Source of the DNA: Sphingopyxis sp.
GTDB lineage: Bacteria > Pseudomonadota > Alphaproteobacteria > Sphingomonadales > Sphingomonadaceae
Reading direction: 5' to 3'
DNA: 5,559 nt
NCBI GenBank assembly: GCA_013911715.1
Contig: JACEST010000136.1
Location: forward strand, 1 to 5,559
Positions 5,052 through 5,559 of the stretch are shown here, in pieces. The position numbers were made by a program, and so were the translations under genes. Within the stretch, counting starts at the first letter, position 1. Each line of letters begins with the position of its first letter. The notes under the pieces were generated by a model. That model worked only from the letters and a program-made list of their open reading frames with translations. It was not told where the DNA came from and searched no databases.

Positions 5052-5559
5052 TTGTTGCCGATAATGGCCCTTTTCCTCACCACCCCCGCGCACGCCGACA
5101 CGCTGGTCGACAACATCAATGGCATCACCTTGGACGCTTCTGGCAAGGTGGTGCGCTTCACCGGAATCGTCATCACCCCCGACGGCAAGGTCAAACAGCT
5201 GCTCGACCGCAAGGACAAGCGGCCCGATGCGGTCGATTACAAGCAAGACGCGCGCGGGGCGACGATGTTGCCCGGCTTCATCGACGCACATGGCCATGTG
5301 ATGGATCTGGGGTTCCAGCGCCTGCTGCTTGACCTTTCGGACACCCATTCGCTGGCTGAGGCACAGGCGAAGATCCGCGAATTTGCTGCCGCCAACCCCG
5401 AACTGCCGTGGGTCCTTGGCTTTGGCTGGAATCAGGAAAAATGGGCGCTGGGCCGATTTCCGACCGCCGCCGACCTCGATGCCGCCGTCGCCGACCGCCC
5501 GGTGTGGCTGCAGCGCGTCGATGGCCATGCCGGATGGGCGAACAGCCGCGCGCTGGCAC
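5052..5559 (+). CDS. Exported amidohydrolase (YtcJ-like, Amidohydro_3), N-terminal part, cut by window end
   Basis: The frame runs open to the last base. The protein starts with a signal-like stretch, LLPIMALFLTTPAHA, followed by Asp, with an AHA site for signal peptidase I, so a periplasmic location is likely. The mature part begins DTLVDNINGITLDASGKVVR, the first beta-sandwich strand of metal-dependent amidohydrolases. PGFIDAHGHVMDLGF holds the D-x-H-x-H metal ligands. LGFGWNQEKWALGRFPTAADLD and the VDGHAGWAN segment are typical of the YtcJ/Amidohydro_3 group. The metal-binding C-terminal half is beyond the window. Start choice is uncertain. TTG 5052 lies five bases after GAGGG (5042-5046), a good Shine-Dalgarno. 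ATG 5064 would leave too short a signal peptide. CTG 5034 would give a better one, adding the charged residues KAR, but these codons lie inside the repeat element. Substrate unknown; the dehydrogenase upstream is co-directional. Confidence 0.82.
   Translation, partial: MLPIMALFLTTPAHADTLVDNINGITLDASGKVVRFTGIVITPDGKVKQLLDRKDKRPDAVDYKQDARGATMLPGFIDAHGHVMDLGFQRLLLDLSDTHSLAEAQAKIREFAAANPELPWVLGFGWNQEKWALGRFPTAADLDAAVADRPVWLQRVDGHAGWANSRALA

Noticed and set aside
4887..5528. Frame of 213 codons on the - strand opposite the amidohydrolase
   Set aside because: The + strand frame has the signal peptide and the DAHGH metal motif; the antisense frame also translates the repeat element.

Overview
The window is GC-rich bacterial chromosomal DNA. 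Gene content and the style of its intergenic palindromes suggest an alphaproteobacterium of the Sphingomonadaceae (Sphingopyxis/Sphingomonas type). This is an inference from sequence character; no rRNA or other marker gene is present. There is no sign of phage, plasmid, transposase or CRISPR.

Layout. Six protein genes are visible. (1) 1-924, +, the 3' part of a PQQ-dependent aldose (sugar) dehydrogenase. (2) 1161-1886, +, a small alpha/beta hydrolase with a complete catalytic triad. (3) 1878-2285, -, a hotdog-fold acyl-CoA thioesterase that overlaps the hydrolase tail to tail by 9 bp. (4) 2496-3749, -, a PLP-dependent threonine ammonia-lyase with a C-terminal ACT domain, upstream of the thioesterase and probably in the same transcription direction unit. 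(5) 3949-4830, +, a 3-hydroxyisobutyrate-dehydrogenase-family NAD(P) oxidoreductase, divergent from the ammonia-lyase. (6) About 5052 to the end, +, the N-terminal part of an exported YtcJ-type amidohydrolase, cut by the window end. The genes look like ordinary housekeeping and peripheral metabolism (periplasmic sugar oxidation, threonine to 2-oxobutyrate, beta-hydroxyacid oxidation, amide or ester hydrolysis). They do not form an obvious single pathway.

The interesting content is between the genes. Every gap longer than about 180 bp carries a palindromic repeat, and three unrelated families are present. The first is an 89-bp imperfect palindrome at 942-1030. The second is a 78-bp near-perfect palindrome at 3783-3860, just upstream of the ammonia-lyase start; it produces a false N-terminal extension of that gene. 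The third is a 190-200 bp composite element present twice: on the - strand at 2295-2493 and on the + strand at 4860-5051.

The two copies of the composite element share terminal inverted repeats, a 26-nt identical G-rich core and the same predicted fold: a three-way junction, then a G-rich arm, then another stem, then a C/G-rich terminal hairpin with a TGAA loop. The stem sequences differ between copies, but the differences are compensated on both sides of each helix. In both places the element lies sense to the flanking genes, fills the gap between two co-directional genes, and its 3' end supplies purine-rich sequence where the ribosome-binding site of the next gene should be. This covarying structured repeat is the best candidate in the window for something under-described.
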